A stretch of 64,000 nucleotides of DNA from Sugiyamaella lignohabitans (Eukaryota > Ascomycota > Dipodascomycetes > Dipodascales > Trichomonascaceae). Positions 44,602-57,782 of this stretch are shown in pieces. The position numbers and the translations under genes are program-made. Location of the stretch: contig NC_031674.1 in the NCBI RefSeq assembly GCF_001640025.1, positions 3,348,001 through 3,412,000 on the forward strand. Reading direction: 5' to 3'. Position 1 is the first letter of the stretch, and each line of letters begins with the position of its first letter. The notes below the pieces were generated by a model. That model was not told the DNA's origin. It did not search any database and saw only the letters and a list, made by a program, of their open reading frames with translations.

Positions 44602-46005
44602 TTAGTAGCCAATAAATATAGTTAGGAGCTGATCCACTTTATCCTGGACTTCCGAGAGTTCGCTAGACTCGTCGGCTTTGCAACGGTCTGTCTCGGACAC
44701 AGATGATGGAGTGATAGGTTTGATGTCAGCAAGTGGTAGTCGTAGTCCTGATGATGCTGTCGTAGAAGGAGTTGTTGCTAAAGAGGATGCGCTGAACCGC
44801 TTCCGCAATGCAAAACAAGCAGCTTTGTATGTTTGGGTGTAAAGCTGGTGAAACTCGGGGTGGTTTTCTTTCGTGATTGCTCGCAAACGGAGTTCGGCCA
44901 TAACTACTCGTTGTACTAACGAACGAATACGCCTTTCTTCTGGCGACTCGGTACTGTTGGAACTGGATGGCTTGTATATGCTATCATGATGAATGGTTGA
45001 AGTCGACTTTCTGGCCACTGCCATCTGAAACGGTGTTGAGCTTCGTGGCTTTATTGGTTTGTCTAGAGGATCAACTGATGTTGGTGTAACTCGTATTAAT
45101 CTTGGAGACGAATTGTTAACGGACAATTTTGATTTTGTCAGGCCGGATAGGTGAGTGACTGGTAAGAACCGAGCACAGTCCTCAGGCTCTCGCTTTACCC
45201 TTGTGATATTCGCTGGAGTGTAGCTTGAGTCGACTGAGATTGGTGAAGCACATACTATCGGCTGATAATGTATGGGATTTAAAGATGCATCAGGTGGTGA
45301 AGATGAAGAGAGTCCCTGCTCCGCCGTTTGAGTAGGGACCCATTCTATAAAAAATAATAAATATTGCGGTAACCCGCGTGAAGAGCTTGATGATGATGAA
45401 GATGACGATGATGATGTTATAGATGTTTTTTTGGATTTAATTGACGAGGCTGCCAAAGAAGCTGACGATGTATGTTGTAATGATGGTCCTGTAGAATGAC
45501 GACTGTCGTCATGAATCACCAGCTCTGTTAGTAAACCCAGATTACCCATTACAGCTCCATCTACGGGAAAAAGCGAGGAACAATTGACCAGTGCTTGGAA
45601 GAATTGTTTTGTGACTTCTGATTCCGAGAAGACGCGTAGAATACCGCCTGAAACGAGCCAAAGGGGAAGCTTGGACGGATCAATGTACCCAACACTACTG
45701 AGATGCTTAATTTTTGATCCAGATTTTGATAACATATGTCTATGACTAGTCCAGAGTTCAATCTGATCTAAGATCGTGTGATCTGTCTTGATCAAAGGGC
45801 ATTGAAGTGTCGCTTTGTGTTCTATGTTTCCATTCCAAACCTTGACATGAGGAGTACTTTGAACTAGACCTGGTTTTAACAAGCTAGAGGATACAGAGCC
45901 CTTACTCTGTCCAGCATTGTCAGTTGAACAGGGCCCAGGTGTGGCTCCTGTTACTGGACCCATTTCCATCTGTGCCATAGGTGCACTCGCGGTTATCGCT
46001 GTCAT
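44602..46005 (-). CDS. SLD7: Sld7-like DNA replication initiation factor
   Basis: This 467-aa protein is a candidate Sld7, partner of Sld3 in loading Cdc45 at replication origins. The N-terminal domain has ILDQIELWTSHRHMLSKSGS and GYIDPSKLPLWL, colinear with yeast Sld7 (IQLWS..., VDLAKLPLW). The C-terminal dimerisation domain has VVMAELRLRAITKENHPEF, YTQTYKAACFALRKRF and the end VQDKVDQLLTIFIGY, again colinear. It is longer than yeast Sld7 (257 aa) because of Ser-rich inserts: a run of 12-13 Ser near residue 205 and a disordered stretch at about 230-345. The start is the ATG at 46005. It is divergent from a small ORF. Confidence 0.8.
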   Translation of the reverse strand: MTAITASAPMAQMEMGPVTGATPGPCSTDNAGQSKGSVSSSLLKPGLVQSTPHVKVWNGNIEHKATLQCPLIKTDHTILDQIELWTSHRHMLSKSGSKIKHLSSVGYIDPSKLPLWLVSGGILRVFSESEVTKQFFQALVNCSSLFPVDGAVMGNLGLLTELVIHDDSRHSTGPSLQHTSSASLAASSIKSKKTSITSSSSSSSSSSSSRGLPQYLLFFIEWVPTQTAEQGLSSSSPPDASLNPIHYQPIVCASPISVDSSYTPANITRVKREPEDCARFLPVTHLSGLTKSKLSVNNSSPRLIRVTPTSVDPLDKPIKPRSSTPFQMAVARKSTSTIHHDSIYKPSSSNSTESPEERRIRSLVQRVVMAELRLRAITKENHPEFHQLYTQTYKAACFALRKRFSASSLATTPSTTASSGLRLPLADIKPITPSSVSETDRCKADESSELSEVQDKVDQLLTIFIGY

Positions 46006-46089
46006 TATCACGATTACGACATAGGTTCAAATGTATCTCTGTATTGTGACTTCTTAATACAAATCAGATAAAATTGTCAACATTCTCTA

Positions 46090-46410
46090 ATGACTAGTCA
46101 ATTGACGATTAACGCTCTGGACAAAATATTCTGTGTTTATGTTTCAAATTCGATGGATCACAAATCAAATATAAATAATGAAATATATTTGTTATACGCG
46201 TTTGGAAGCAAATATGGCAAGATGTACGCCGATCTACTTTTTAGCGGAAATGATAAGAGTCCAAAAGAACAGACTTCGTTCACTTACTCTCATAAAAAAG
46301 TAAACTTAATTTTTAATATCACCTTCAGGGGTCCCCAGTTTGAATTAGAAGTCACTGGAATTCCTCAATTAAAAATAGGAATTGCAACTTCTCAGTTGGT
46401 CATTAACTGA
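46090..46410 (+). CDS. small hypothetical protein, 106 aa
   Basis: This frame with an ATG start lies 84 bp from the divergent SLD7 start. It has mixed composition with alternating hydrophobic stretches such as IFCVYVSNS, IYLLYAFGS and VNLIFNITF, suggesting a small beta-rich fold rather than random sequence. I do not recognise a family. A divergent proteasome-assembly-chaperone-like protein (Pac3/Pac4 size) is one guess that I cannot support. It could also be chance. Confidence 0.4.
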   Translation: MTSQLTINALDKIFCVYVSNSMDHKSNINNEIYLLYAFGSKYGKMYADLLFSGNDKSPKEQTSFTYSHKKVNLIFNITFRGPQFELEVTGIPQLKIGIATSQLVIN

Positions 46411-46791
46411 TCTATAGACTGGCGCGCCGGTTCGGACTAGGTGCTGCATATGCGGCGCTATCTGGCGGCGACTCATTTTATGAGGAATTTGGGTTTTTTG
46501 CATTACTCTGCTACAATACCTGATCAGAAGGGCAGTGGGTTCAGTAGACATAGAAAGACCCGACTGTTGAGACTAGGTTTGGTAAACTGGACGGGAAGGG
46601 AATACAGGTCGTGGATTCTTTGGAAACTTACCATTTATTTGTTTAGACAAAAGAATCAAAAATCGATATTATCGAGATAGAGTGTTATACAAGTACAGGA
46701 AGAGAGCGAGAGGTAAGCTCATTCGTTTTTTTGCAACAAAGAAAAGATTCAAGACGAAGATAAAAGAAGTGGAAATCATCAATAAGTAAAA
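46411..46791. other. CKA1 promoter region
   Basis: 381 bp upstream of the casein kinase gene, with an A/G-rich stretch just before the ATG (46690-46790). A frame here begins with GTG and is not convincing. Confidence 0.45.
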
Positions 46792-47835
46792 ATGTCGAAA
46801 GCTAAGCCATCAGTTTCTCGCGTTTACGCAGATTATAACCAGCGAATGCCAAACTCATACTGGGATTATGATAATGTATCGATCCTTTGGGGCACCTTAC
46901 AAAATTATGAAATTGTTCGTAAAATCGGTCGTGGAAAGTACTCAGAAGCCTTTGAAGGTATCAATCTTGCTAATAATGGAAAGTGTGTTATCAAGGTACT
47001 CAAGCCTGTCAAAAAGAAGAAGATCAAGAGAGAAATCAAGATTCTTCAGAACCTGGCTGGCGGCGAAAACATTGTCATGTTGCTAGATGTTGTGCGTGAT
47101 CCATTGTCCAAAACCCCCTCGTTGATTTTTGAATATGTCAACAATACGGATTTCCGTATCTTGTATCCCAAACTTACCGACTTTGATATTCGTTACTACA
47201 TTTTTGAACTGCTAAAGGCTCTTGATTACTCTCACTCAAAAGGAATCATGCATAGAGATGTCAAGCCTCACAATGTCATGATTGATCATGAGAAGAGACA
47301 GCTAAGACTTATTGACTGGGGTCTTGCCGAGTTCTACCACCCTGGTACTGAATATAATGTGCGTGTAGCCTCGCGATGCTTCAAGGGTCCTGAGCTTCTT
47401 GTCGATTTGCAGATGTACGACTATTCACTTGATATGTGGTCTCTTGGTGCTATGTTTGCATCTATGATTTTCAAGAAAGATCCTTTTTTCCATGGCAGCT
47501 CCAACTCGGACCAATTGGTGAAGATTGCAAAGGTCCTTGGTACTGATGAACTTTATCAATACCTTTATAAATATCACCTGACCCTTGACAGTCAATATGA
47601 TAAGATCCTTGGCTCCTATCCCAGGAGGCCATGGTCCCGATTTGTCAACTCTGAAAACTCGCATCTGGTATCTGAAGAGGCTATTGACTTCGTCGATAAA
47701 CTGCTTCGTTACGACCACCAGGATCGATTAACTGCTAAAGAGGCTATGGCACACGCATACTTTGAACCTGTTCGTGCTGCTGCCGCTGCAGCAGCTGCTG
47801 CTTCTGGTGGATCAGTGGTGGCAGGAAATAAGTAA
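46792..47835 (+). CDS. CKA1: casein kinase II catalytic subunit alpha
   Basis: This 347-aa acidophilic Ser/Thr kinase is the alpha subunit of CK2. The CK2-specific start [17 protein letters not shown] is followed by the glycine loop [11 protein letters not shown] and the basic cluster [12 protein letters not shown] that sets acidic-substrate preference. The catalytic loop is HRDVKPHN with Asp156, and the metal-binding motif is DWG (Asp175) instead of DFG, a CK2 trademark. The C-terminus has an Ala run (about 328-338) and ends GNK. CTG at codon 140 sits in [10 protein letters not shown], a conserved Leu. Yeasts usually have two catalytic genes; this one could be CKA1 or CKA2. Confidence 0.95.
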   Translation: MSKAKPSVSRVYADYNQRMPNSYWDYDNVSILWGTLQNYEIVRKIGRGKYSEAFEGINLANNGKCVIKVLKPVKKKKIKREIKILQNLAGGENIVMLLDVVRDPLSKTPSLIFEYVNNTDFRILYPKLTDFDIRYYIFELLKALDYSHSKGIMHRDVKPHNVMIDHEKRQLRLIDWGLAEFYHPGTEYNVRVASRCFKGPELLVDLQMYDYSLDMWSLGAMFASMIFKKDPFFHGSSNSDQLVKIAKVLGTDELYQYLYKYHLTLDSQYDKILGSYPRRPWSRFVNSENSHLVSEEAIDFVDKLLRYDHQDRLTAKEAMAHAYFEPVRAAAAAAAAASGGSVVAGNK

Positions 47836-48182
47836 TGAGATGGTATACAACGAGTATGAAAAAAGATAATATTGTATTTATTTATCTCTATTAGCAAGTG
47901 TCCTGTCTTGGTTCTGATTTTGTTTGTTTGCATTAATTTTTCCTGTTTGTAGTTGTTTTTGTATTTGTTTATCTTACGTATCTAATAATTTGGCGTTCCA
48001 ACAAATGGTTTTAAAAAATCTTGGTGACTTCTCTTGTGACCAAGAGCCTGCCTTATATGAGGGAAACAAGAAACATCGTGTATGCTTAGGAGCAGTGCCT
48101 ATCAAAACACAGGTGCGGGGCGGGCGCCTAAAATAATAGAACGAATTGTCATGAAAATAAATAAATTTATATAGTTAAATAG
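47836..48182. other. convergent spacer CKA1 / CYR1
   Basis: 347 bp holding the 3' ends of both genes; AT-rich, no gene. Confidence 0.5.
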
Positions 48183-51100
48183 CTAACCAGATGAGGTCGG
48201 GTTTGGACTGTCTAGTTTGATTCGATTTTCCACAACAAGAATCGACATCTTCTTCAGGATATCTGCCAACTCCGACAAAGTATCAGTTGGTCCTTCCGAA
48301 GCATAGTGATGTCGTATGTTGTTTGATGCAGCACGGATATATAATGTCGACAGAGCGTTTTCGATTCTTGTTACGAGCTGCTCGAAAAACAGAATGTAAT
48401 CATAATCAGTATTAGGTACCACGGCCATGACATTGGCATTAGTCTTCCTGTCATAATCGGAAAATGCAGTCATGTCAATAGCAGGCATGTTGAGCTGCGA
48501 GCATACTTTTTCCAATCTATTGGAAACTGACCGCAATCGCTGTAGGAGGTCCATTGTGAGCCCTCCAGCACGCACTGCACCGTGTCCTAAAGGATGTGAT
48601 GGTCTCTTGGGTTGTCTCATATCCGGCTTCCCGTCACCACCCATTACACCGCCAAAACTAGTCGTCTGTTGCTTGATTTGCTCTGGAGTACGGTTTTGTT
48701 CATGATGCTCAAGACGGCCTCGAAGACTCTTAGGGTATATGACTGAGATAGATTCAGGATTTTCTAGACCCTTTAATTTCATTTCTCCAAGATCTTGCAC
48801 GATGTATCCTAATTGATGCAGCATTTTCATGTTACGATCCATTGATTCGCCTAAAGCCTCATCTCCATATGCTTCCGGCAAACTTGTTCCTTCAAGAACA
48901 CGCTTGTGTGCCTTATCCAGACGTTTAATTTCAGATAGGAAGTCTGAAGAAAGAGTAATTTGACCACCATCGGCAACAGCACTAATACGAGCTGTTCGGT
49001 TCACCATGGGGCCAAAATAGTCCATTCTCTTAGTAATGACATCTGTCTCACATACTGGTCTACCCCAGTGGATACCCATTCTTACTGACAGACCACGGAA
49101 GATAAGTACATCGTTGGAATCAGTCACTGGTCCTCCTTCTTTAGACTCCACTATCTCTGCAGGCCAATCTGCCACTAGTAATTGCGATTGTACACTGAAA
49201 CACCATAGAAGAGCTGAAGTAGGCGTAGGGAACGAAACTATAAACGCATCACCTTCAGTCTTAACTTCGTATCCACCCATAATACGAATATTTCTTCTCA
49301 TTATAGCATTATGAGTTTTGATGGCTGATCTCATTGCAACAGGGTATGTTTCCCATAAAAGTGTGGAGTTCTTGATATCAGTGAATACCATTGCAACATC
49401 ACCCACTGGAGGCTCTACTTCACCACCAAGTCTAGCCAAGGACGAATCTTCCGGTAACAATGACTTGTCACGTCGTTTCTTCAACGAAGGGAACAATTCT
49501 TCTTCGGCACCAGCTAAAGAGCCGAGATGATTTATGTTACCTCCTGTTGAGCCCTTGTACTTGGCCTTTCTACGGAATCCACCAACTGCAATAACCATCA
49601 CCATAATCTTGTCGTTACAACCATAGGCAATGGCAAAGTCACGTAGTTTCTGTGCAGCCAACATAGGATCGTCGATTTCGGTTCTCGCCAAATCAACTGC
49701 CATTTCGTATGTCACATATTCCCAAAGTTGCTTACTAGCGAGAATCAAGAAGTCGTCCGCATCAGTAAGATCATACTCAGCAATAGATGGAGCTGCGTGA
49801 ATATGCGGGATGAGATTGTAGAATCCAATTGCTCGTGACACATCAAGGACATTATCCAACCGTCCATCACTAGATACAATACCAGCTCCTTCTCTTATTC
49901 TTTCTAGCTCTTCCTTGGATGTAGGATCGTGGCGAGTGGTAAGAACTGTATAATCTCCATTACCCTTTGACAATAATGCCATAGTGTCTCCTACGTTTGC
50001 AACAAACATACGATTGTCGTTGATGTAGACAATAGTGGCACATGATCCAGTAGATCGGTCATCGGGATCAAGATTAGCAGCAGTTGAACTTCTGTGGGCT
50101 ATAAATGTACGAGCAATCTCTTCTGATGGTAGCATAGTAGTATTACCGATCTCCTTATTAGTTGACAAGAATGCTCTACGCAAAGCATCTGAAACACTTT
50201 CTCCTTCGCGGAGCTTAGACAGCTCATCATCAAAGATATTTCCAAAAGTTTCTTGGATAAGTTTACTAACCTTGTTTCCTCCCTCACGGTTCTTATTTCT
50301 ACCGTCAAAGAGACCAATGATAGCTTCCTTCTCATTACCTCTGAACCTTTCGATGACCAAATCCATCGTTGATAGATTATCATGAGCTCCTAGAGAGTCG
50401 GCCATACCATAACTCATTGACAATATATCGGAACCATATGTACGGACACGGCAGTTTTCAGTCTGATCAGGTACAGACGGTGTCATCAGTGTCACGTCCA
50501 TAAGTCCCAAAACTCGCAAATTAGTCAGGACGGTAAAGTCACTCAAGTTCCTTTGGTTATCTTCTCCTCGAGAGTGTGAAGTGGCTCCATGCATATTTTT
50601 GATCTCCAAACGACGATTTCCTGAAAAGTTAAGATACTTCAGCTCCCGATTCCAGTTCCAATTCCAATCATAAGGCCAATTGTTGATATTATATCTAAGA
50701 TTATTAGAACCGACATCGAAGACTTGCAAATGAGAGATCTTACCCACTTCTGCGGGTAACGAGTGGAGCTTATTGGAGTTAACATAGAAAACTCGTAACG
50801 TCTTTGTATTTTGAAAGTCGTCTGCTGGCAAACTGCTAAGGTTGTTACCAGATAAGTAAAGTTCTCTCAGTCGTGTCAACCTTCCTAGAGCTCCATATGG
50901 AATATCAACAAGTTCGTTGTAAGACAGATTCAAAACCTGCAATTCACTGAGCAATGACAACTCTTGATAACAGTCATCATTGAAACGATTGTCAGCAGCA
51001 CGCAGAATCGATAAACTGTGTGACAAACATGGTCTACCTCTGGGAGAAGCCGAAACGTCATTAGTGGTGGTTGAATCACTCTCGTCGTATGAAGGAATAG

Positions 51101-54100
51101 GCTGTAAAGGAGGGTAGATGGAGATTCTTCTAGAACTACCGTCTTTTGGAGACGGAATAGATTGAACCGACATTACAGAAGGTCTTCGATCATCCACAGT
51201 GCGCAACTCATAGGAATCACTGAATTCTTCGCGATTGGCCACTGACGCAGTGAGTGATTTATACAGAGGAGCCATAGAGTCGGCACTACCAATACTTCCA
51301 ATATGGAAGTTGGGCTTTGGGAATGAGTCTAGCAAGTTGGATGAAATATTCAACACCATCAATGAAGACAAATTCCAGAGTTCTTCTGGTAAACTCTTCA
51401 AGTTGTTACTATGAAGATCCAACGTTCGGAGCTCTTTCAGGTTGCCAATTTCTGGTGGAAGACTCGACAACTCATTAGCCACTATACTCAGATACAGTAG
51501 CTTTTTCAAAGAGCCGATTCCTGGTGGAAGAGTAACCAAATGGTTGCCATCCAGAACCAACCGTTCAATCATAGGAATCATCTTCAGAAAGTCGTCACTG
51601 AGGACAGTAAGTTTAGCCTTCCGTAGGTTTAACACCGTCAAACTATGCAATGGCTCTTTGAAAAAGATCTTAGTAATTGGATTCCTATCGAAGTAAAACA
51701 TGCTCAGTCGGTGGAATGAATGCTGGAATGTATGAACTGAATTCTTGGAAACATAGAGCATAGACAGACGAGGCAACTCGCTAAGAATGTCGATATTCTG
51801 AAGTTTATTATAACGAACATCCAGATCCACTAATGAGACCAGGTTATTGAATGTTTTTGGCAACTCTTTGGACAAATAGTTATTCGTCATGCCGAGCTTT
51901 TCCAGTTGCTTCAATTGGCCGATTTCATCGGGAAGCTCTTCGATACGATTAAACGAAAAGTCCAACTCAATTAGAGACTCGATTCGACACAAGGCTGGAT
52001 TGACATGAGTCAAATTATTTGACGACATGTTGAGCACTTTGAGTTGTTCAAGTTTGCTAATATTATCAGGGAGATTAGTCAAGCGATTACCTTGAAGATT
52101 TAATGATTGTAGGTGTTGCAGCTGTCCAAAGTCAATATTGTCCAAAGTAATGAGGAGATTATTAGACAAGTCCAGATGTGTCAGGGCAGCAGTTTTCAAG
52201 ATATTAGCAGGGAATTGTAAACAGTGGTTGCTGATGAATTTGAGCTCCTTAAGTCTTGCGCATGCCTGGATGAAATCCAACGGCAAAATAATCGAGGGAT
52301 TCTCACTTACATCTAATGACTCGATTTCCGAAGCCTTTTGAAAGATAACTATTGGAATAGTTTGGAGATGCATATCTCTCAAGGCCACGGTCGTGACGTC
52401 TCTTGCATATACACGATCATCCTTACCAAACTGCTTGAATGGAGTCTTGGAAAACTCAAATCGACATAAATAACTCAGATCCTCCCTACCAAGTTCCGCA
52501 ATGCGATCTCTCTCCGTGTAGCCCATAAACTCTAGCAATATTTTCTGTAATAAGACCGGTCGTTCATTGGGCTGTAAAAGTCGTGTCAAACCGCCAGACC
52601 TGACTGACAATTTGTATCCTGCCACAGAGGGAAGGAAAAATTTCCTACCCAACATCTGGATTAACTCGGAGACAGTTGCATATAGAGGGCATGATACTGT
52701 ACCAAAAGTGCCATCTTCTCTAAACACACGCAAAAAGAAATTGGTCTTCTTAGGCGCCGAAGCAATAGCATCTCCATTAGCCCACAAGGCATCTTCTGTC
52801 AAGGGTGTCTCCTTAGATACAGCCCAACTCTCAGGAGCAGCCCACTGGGTTTCTTCCACGGCCCTTTCAGTGGTTTCACCTTCGCCAGCTAGTGTGTCTT
52901 TAATGATTCCAGTCATTTCACCCAGATCGGTGTCAAGGTCAAACGTCAACTTGCTTTGATCGTCGTGATAATCAGTCAAATCCAAAGACTGTTCTCTCGA
53001 TGAGCGATGCGAGAAAGTGCCCATTTTGGAGGGACGTTTTGAGTTTGGTGATAATGGCACTAAGTTATTGCCAGTACTTTTATGAAAACCGAATCCAAGA
53101 CTATGCGAAGAAGCTTCGCGAGGCCGTGAGCTTCTAAATGGGCCCTTGCCATGGAAGATATCACCCTTTGAAGACCTATCGTGAGCAGTAGCAAGACTTG
53201 GTAATGTTGAAGTAGAATACCGTGTTCTTAGTAGTGACGATGGTTGGTCGCCATTTTTAGATTTTGATTGTTTAGGAGGTTTTTCTTGTTTTTCACCATC
53301 TCCATCACGTCGTGAATAAATTAGTTTTCCAAGGAATGTTTTTCTATGCTTTTTGGATTGTGATTTCTGAGTATCCGACGATGCAGAGGCAATCGATCCT
53401 GATCGACTTCCTGGTTCGCTTCCTGGATCATTCAAATCTACTTGTGAATCAATATACGATTTGGTATCGAATACTTGTTCCTGGAATTGTTAGTATCAGT
53501 TCTACCGCATCTTATTCTCTCTGCTGTTGATAGGGATATTACTTACCGGGTCTGGAAAGGTCACAGGTAGTGGTTTGTGTTCGTTGTCTCCATTCGCATT
53601 GTTATAATTACCTGATAGTGAGCCGTCAGTTGACAGGTCAGTGGTCTCAAAATCAAGCGGAGCTAATGAAGGTGCCAGTGATTGAGTCACAGAACCAGCT
53701 TTATCGGATTCTTGCCGCTTCCCATCACCTGGTATTGACAATCTTGATCCAGTAGAAGATCGAGTATTTACAGATGCGTAGCTTGGTCGCCTCGAGTCTG
53801 CCTGTTGCAATGGTTCAAGATGTGGATTCATTGGCTGAGGGGAGCTGTTGCTACCATATGATGAGGTTCTTACCACATACAAGCTATCATCACCGAAACG
53901 ATTGGATCCTGCAATGGATGCCGAAGAGGGAACCATACCAGGCTGCATTGCTGTTAATCTCGGACTAGACTGAGTCGACTGTGATTGAGAGCTGGGCTCG
54001 ACTAATGACGGCCTGCTCCCTGAATGCAGATGCACATGAGAAAGAGCGTTTCTCAGTCTGGGAATTGCTGAAAAAGTCCTCTTTTTCTCGCTGGGTGTTT

Positions 54101-54697
54101 GATTGCCTGGTGTGCTTAATAACCTTGGAGACCCTCTAGGTTCGAGATCATCATCCGTTCCATTTAACTCGGGCTCGGTACTTGACCTATTTATCTGCCA
54201 GTTTTGATCATTGCTTGAATTCGCATCAGAGGTCTGTTTCACAAACGGAGTATGAAACTCAGGCCTAGTATTTTGTTAGCACATCGCATCTCACATATCT
54301 AACGGTCCTAACAGACCATTGTCGGTTAAGTGTGTAGTAATACTTACTGCTGTATAGCTTTTGACGTTTTGAATGGCTCTAAAATGTGGCCTGAACGAGA
54401 AGGACGAAGCATAAAAGTAGATCTACTCTCACGAACGCTGGATTTTGGGTCATCATTATCGTAAATAGTCTGGTCCAGAATTGACGAGTCGTCACGGGAT
54501 GATCTGACGGAATTGGTATCGTCCAGGTCAACAGACTCTTTCCGTGGCTTGTGGGACAATAGATATCGATGCCGGTGTTTCTTGGGTTTGCTGCTGCTGG
54601 ACGAGCCTATGTTTGTACGAGTCGGACTGAGCTCGCTATTGCCAACATTGGGGTCGCCTTTGGCATATTGAGAGTCAGTAGCTGGTTCAGAATCCAT
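48183..54697 (-). CDS. CYR1: adenylate cyclase Cyr1, three exons
   Basis: Exons are 54348-54697, 53547-54264 and 48183-53480; the joined protein has about 2121 aa (2026 in S. cerevisiae). Intron 1 (83 bp, phase 2) and intron 2 (66 bp, phase 0) have donors GTAAGT and branches GCTAAC and TACTAAC. Residues 1-600 are Ser-rich and disordered. A Ras-associating domain lies at about 602-699 (TNFFLRVFREDGTFGTVSCP). About 20 leucine-rich repeats follow at about 720-1290, and a PP2C-like domain with GLFDGRN and ANVGDTMALL. The class III cyclase domain is at about 1715-1905 with both metal-binding Asp: FTDIKNS and EGDAF. The C-terminus binds CAP (Srv2) in yeast. The enzyme makes cAMP for PKA under Ras control. 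Confidence 0.94.
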
Positions 54698-56918
54698 CTT
54701 TTTATCTGATTTATTCGTTTCTTATTTTGTTTTGTTTTGTGTGGTTGATTGTTCAACAATTCAGTCTATCCAATCTCAAAGTACCAATGTCCCGCTGCCG
54801 TGCGAATTAAATTAACAAATACAATTGCAACACAACCTATCACTACAGCCAATGTCAAAAAGAACAGAAGTCTGTTTGAACTTGTTGGTACAGTTGATAA
54901 GGATCGGTCAGACAGTCGGTCGCCAGACTGGCGTTTTTGTCAATTGGTTCAACGAGCCGTTACCCTTATAGCTCACGCTATACCCTCTGTTGGGTTTATC
55001 ACGCACTTTGTTCAGTGTCGCTATAAATTCGGTAAATTAGGGTAACAATGTAATTTTCCAATTTCTGTTAACTTATTAGTTAATTTGTGCTCTTTAATAA
55101 ACAATTGTTCAACTGTTGTGCTAGCAAGGCGTTGTATACGAACTGGTCAGACCAAACTCCGACTTTTGTAGATAGCAGTTGGTACTGGTGGTGTTTGTAG
55201 ACGTTGTTTTGTTCTGTTTTGGTTTGGATTTTTGTTTTGTTCCATATTCGCCATGCAAACGCACATTTGAGTAAAAAAAGTCTATTTTAAACCCCAGTGG
55301 TTTTATTTTCAAAACACTTACAAAACTGTTCTACCAGAGACTTTGTTCCATTCGAATTAAGCCGATATACAGAGGAATTGTATGGAGTCTATTTCCCGTT
55401 TAACGACCACTTTTAAACAATTGCACTGCTGGGGTGTGAAATTTGGTATTTACAACAACAGCAGCTGCTTTCGGTTCAGTTCTTTACAGTCGCTCTATGA
55501 CCAGGTGCAAAAGTTTGTTTAATGTTTTAAAGTTCAAACAATCAATTGCAAGCCACTTCTGCACTCAGTCTGATTGTGCAGACTCTACACAGAACTTAGG
55601 GACTAGGGTTGGGGCTACAGATTTTGTTCAGACTATCCAGGGACCTGGTGCGTGTGAGCGGGCTTGGTTGTGCACGGACACGGACATGAGGCATTACTTG
55701 ATCGGGGATAGAAGGGAAAACATGGGGGTAGGTGGGTAAAGCGGTGGGTGATGGACATGTGAAAACTTGCGTTTAGCATCAAGTGGGGCTACTTCCCTGC
55801 GTATAGTCGGTCCTAAACCGGGAATATCCCACTTCAATCCACGCCGATGACGAGGTATCTGAGGTTATCAGGACAATCGCCGAACCTCGCCGGTTATCAT
55901 TCTCACGATTCGACCTCGGTGATTTTTCGATTTGCACCACCAAACTCATCGAGTTTTTTTGTTTGTTGGTGTTGTTGGTGTCATATGCCAAGTCTCTGTT
56001 CCTGTCTTGTAATCTGGTATCCGCCAGTTGGTCGGGTCAATTGGCCATGCGACCTATAATCGCATCAGTGCTTCAAACCGCTCTGACCTCGATCTGATCG
56101 CAACCCATGACTCTCCAGTTCTCATTTCATTTCCGAAAATGTCAGCATCGAAAATTTTAGACTTGAAAAAATTCTGCTCGTCCTAATTGAAAACGGATAC
56201 AGCAATAGTAAACCCACTGTCGCTTTATGTAACTGGTCCAATTTTAGTCACCTATGTAAACACTTCCTAGTTATCTCAATGTTAACTTATATAGTAACCG
56301 TATAAGAACAGCAAATATAAAATAAAAAAAAAATAAATGCTTTTAGTATGCTCAACTCCACGAGTCTACTCTGACATCCCAATCACTCGCTTATGTACGC
56401 TGTAGCACTGCTTTCTCATCCCTCATCCCTTCTGCGGTACATGATTCACTAAATAGCATACTGTACCTGATATTATTCCTTCGATGGTTAGACTACTCTA
56501 TTCGCAAGACCTTAATTTTAAAATCAAAATAGTAATGACTTGTAAATTTCTAAGTATCTGAATATCTGATTGCGATTTTTAGAGTCACAGAGCTCTTCCG
56601 ACAGCTTAGACACAATTTAGGTTATCTAATTATGTAGCGATCGACAGGGTGCACGATCATACTCACCGACAGGAGGCCTGGGTTTGGCTCATGGAATAAA
56701 TGTCCGGGTTCTAATGTCCACAATGATGTCAATTGCTTCAGACCAATGGCATCTAATGCATAGTATAGTATTTAAGCAGTGAAATGCCCACCAGTTTAGA
56801 TGCCATTGCTCTTCAACGAATTTCTAAACCTCACTTCGAGTTTTGCACTCCAATTTCCTTTTAGATCATGTGAAATAATTACAGTACCATACAACAAAAT
56901 GTCCAGACTATCAAAAAA

Positions 56919-56973
56919 CTCCTGCGAAGCAGGAGCAACCAGGGTCTGGGGCGGAGCCCCAGCCGCCGGAGGC
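56919..56973 (-). repeat. GC double-hairpin element, copy 3
   Basis: Second hairpin CTCCTGC/GCAGGAG type, first hairpin TGGGGC-GGA-GCCCCA in the given orientation; ends CCGGAGGC. Confidence 0.9.
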
Positions 56974-57728
56974 AGTCCCCGGACCATCTCGCTTCTAACT
57001 GGGGGTTCCCAGTGAACTCCTGACAAAAGCAGCAAAAGGTTTGGGATAGTCGATTGTCAGGTTCATCTACTGAATATAAGACAGACATTTCAGCCCAAGG
57101 TTAAGCCAAGGGTTAGCTGAAGCTATGAAATGTCCTGCCAAGCAATGTGGGTATATGAAACTCCATGTACACAATGTGCAATATTTTTTGTGTACTTAAA
57201 TGAATTGCCAGCGTGCGTACATAAAAATGCAATGCTCGTTAATAGTTAACAAAAATTTGGAAACCAGGAGGAACACCTGTCGGAATAGTCAAAACAAAAG
57301 TCATGGGTTCATGTAATAAACTATCCAGGATGAACATCCAGAGTAATATCTCCGGCTAATATGGGCGTCCAACTAGTGTTTCCGTCCTGTCGTTGGTCTC
57401 CGGGTAATGGACACAAAGTAGCGCCTTTAAGCTTTCGGCACTAACATCTCCAGATGGTCGAATTCAAGTAGTATTTCGGGGAGGATTCAGATCTCCAAAG
57501 ATAGGAGTCAGGATAGTAGACTGTATAACAATATATTCTTAAGAGTGTGTTTAATAGAGTTCTATAAGGATTAATGAAAATAGGACGGAAGGGCAGATAT
57601 ATATCTAAGAGAGAGCTGTACTTTTGAGGCTTGTGTAGGAAGCTCTCAGGGGACATTACTACAGCTGCCCTAAACCCCGCGGCCCCTCTCGCTGCGCTCG
57701 AGTCGGTTCCGTCGACGGTCCCAGCCAT

Positions 57729-57782
57729 CTCCTGCGAAGCAGGAGCCACGGGGTCTGGGGCAGAGCCCCAGCCGCCGGAGGC
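57729..57782 (-). repeat. GC double-hairpin element, copy 4
   Basis: CTCCTGC/GCAGGAG type with TGGGGC-AGA-GCCCCA. A separate fragment of the CTCGAG-type arm lies just upstream (about 57683-57704). Confidence 0.9.
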
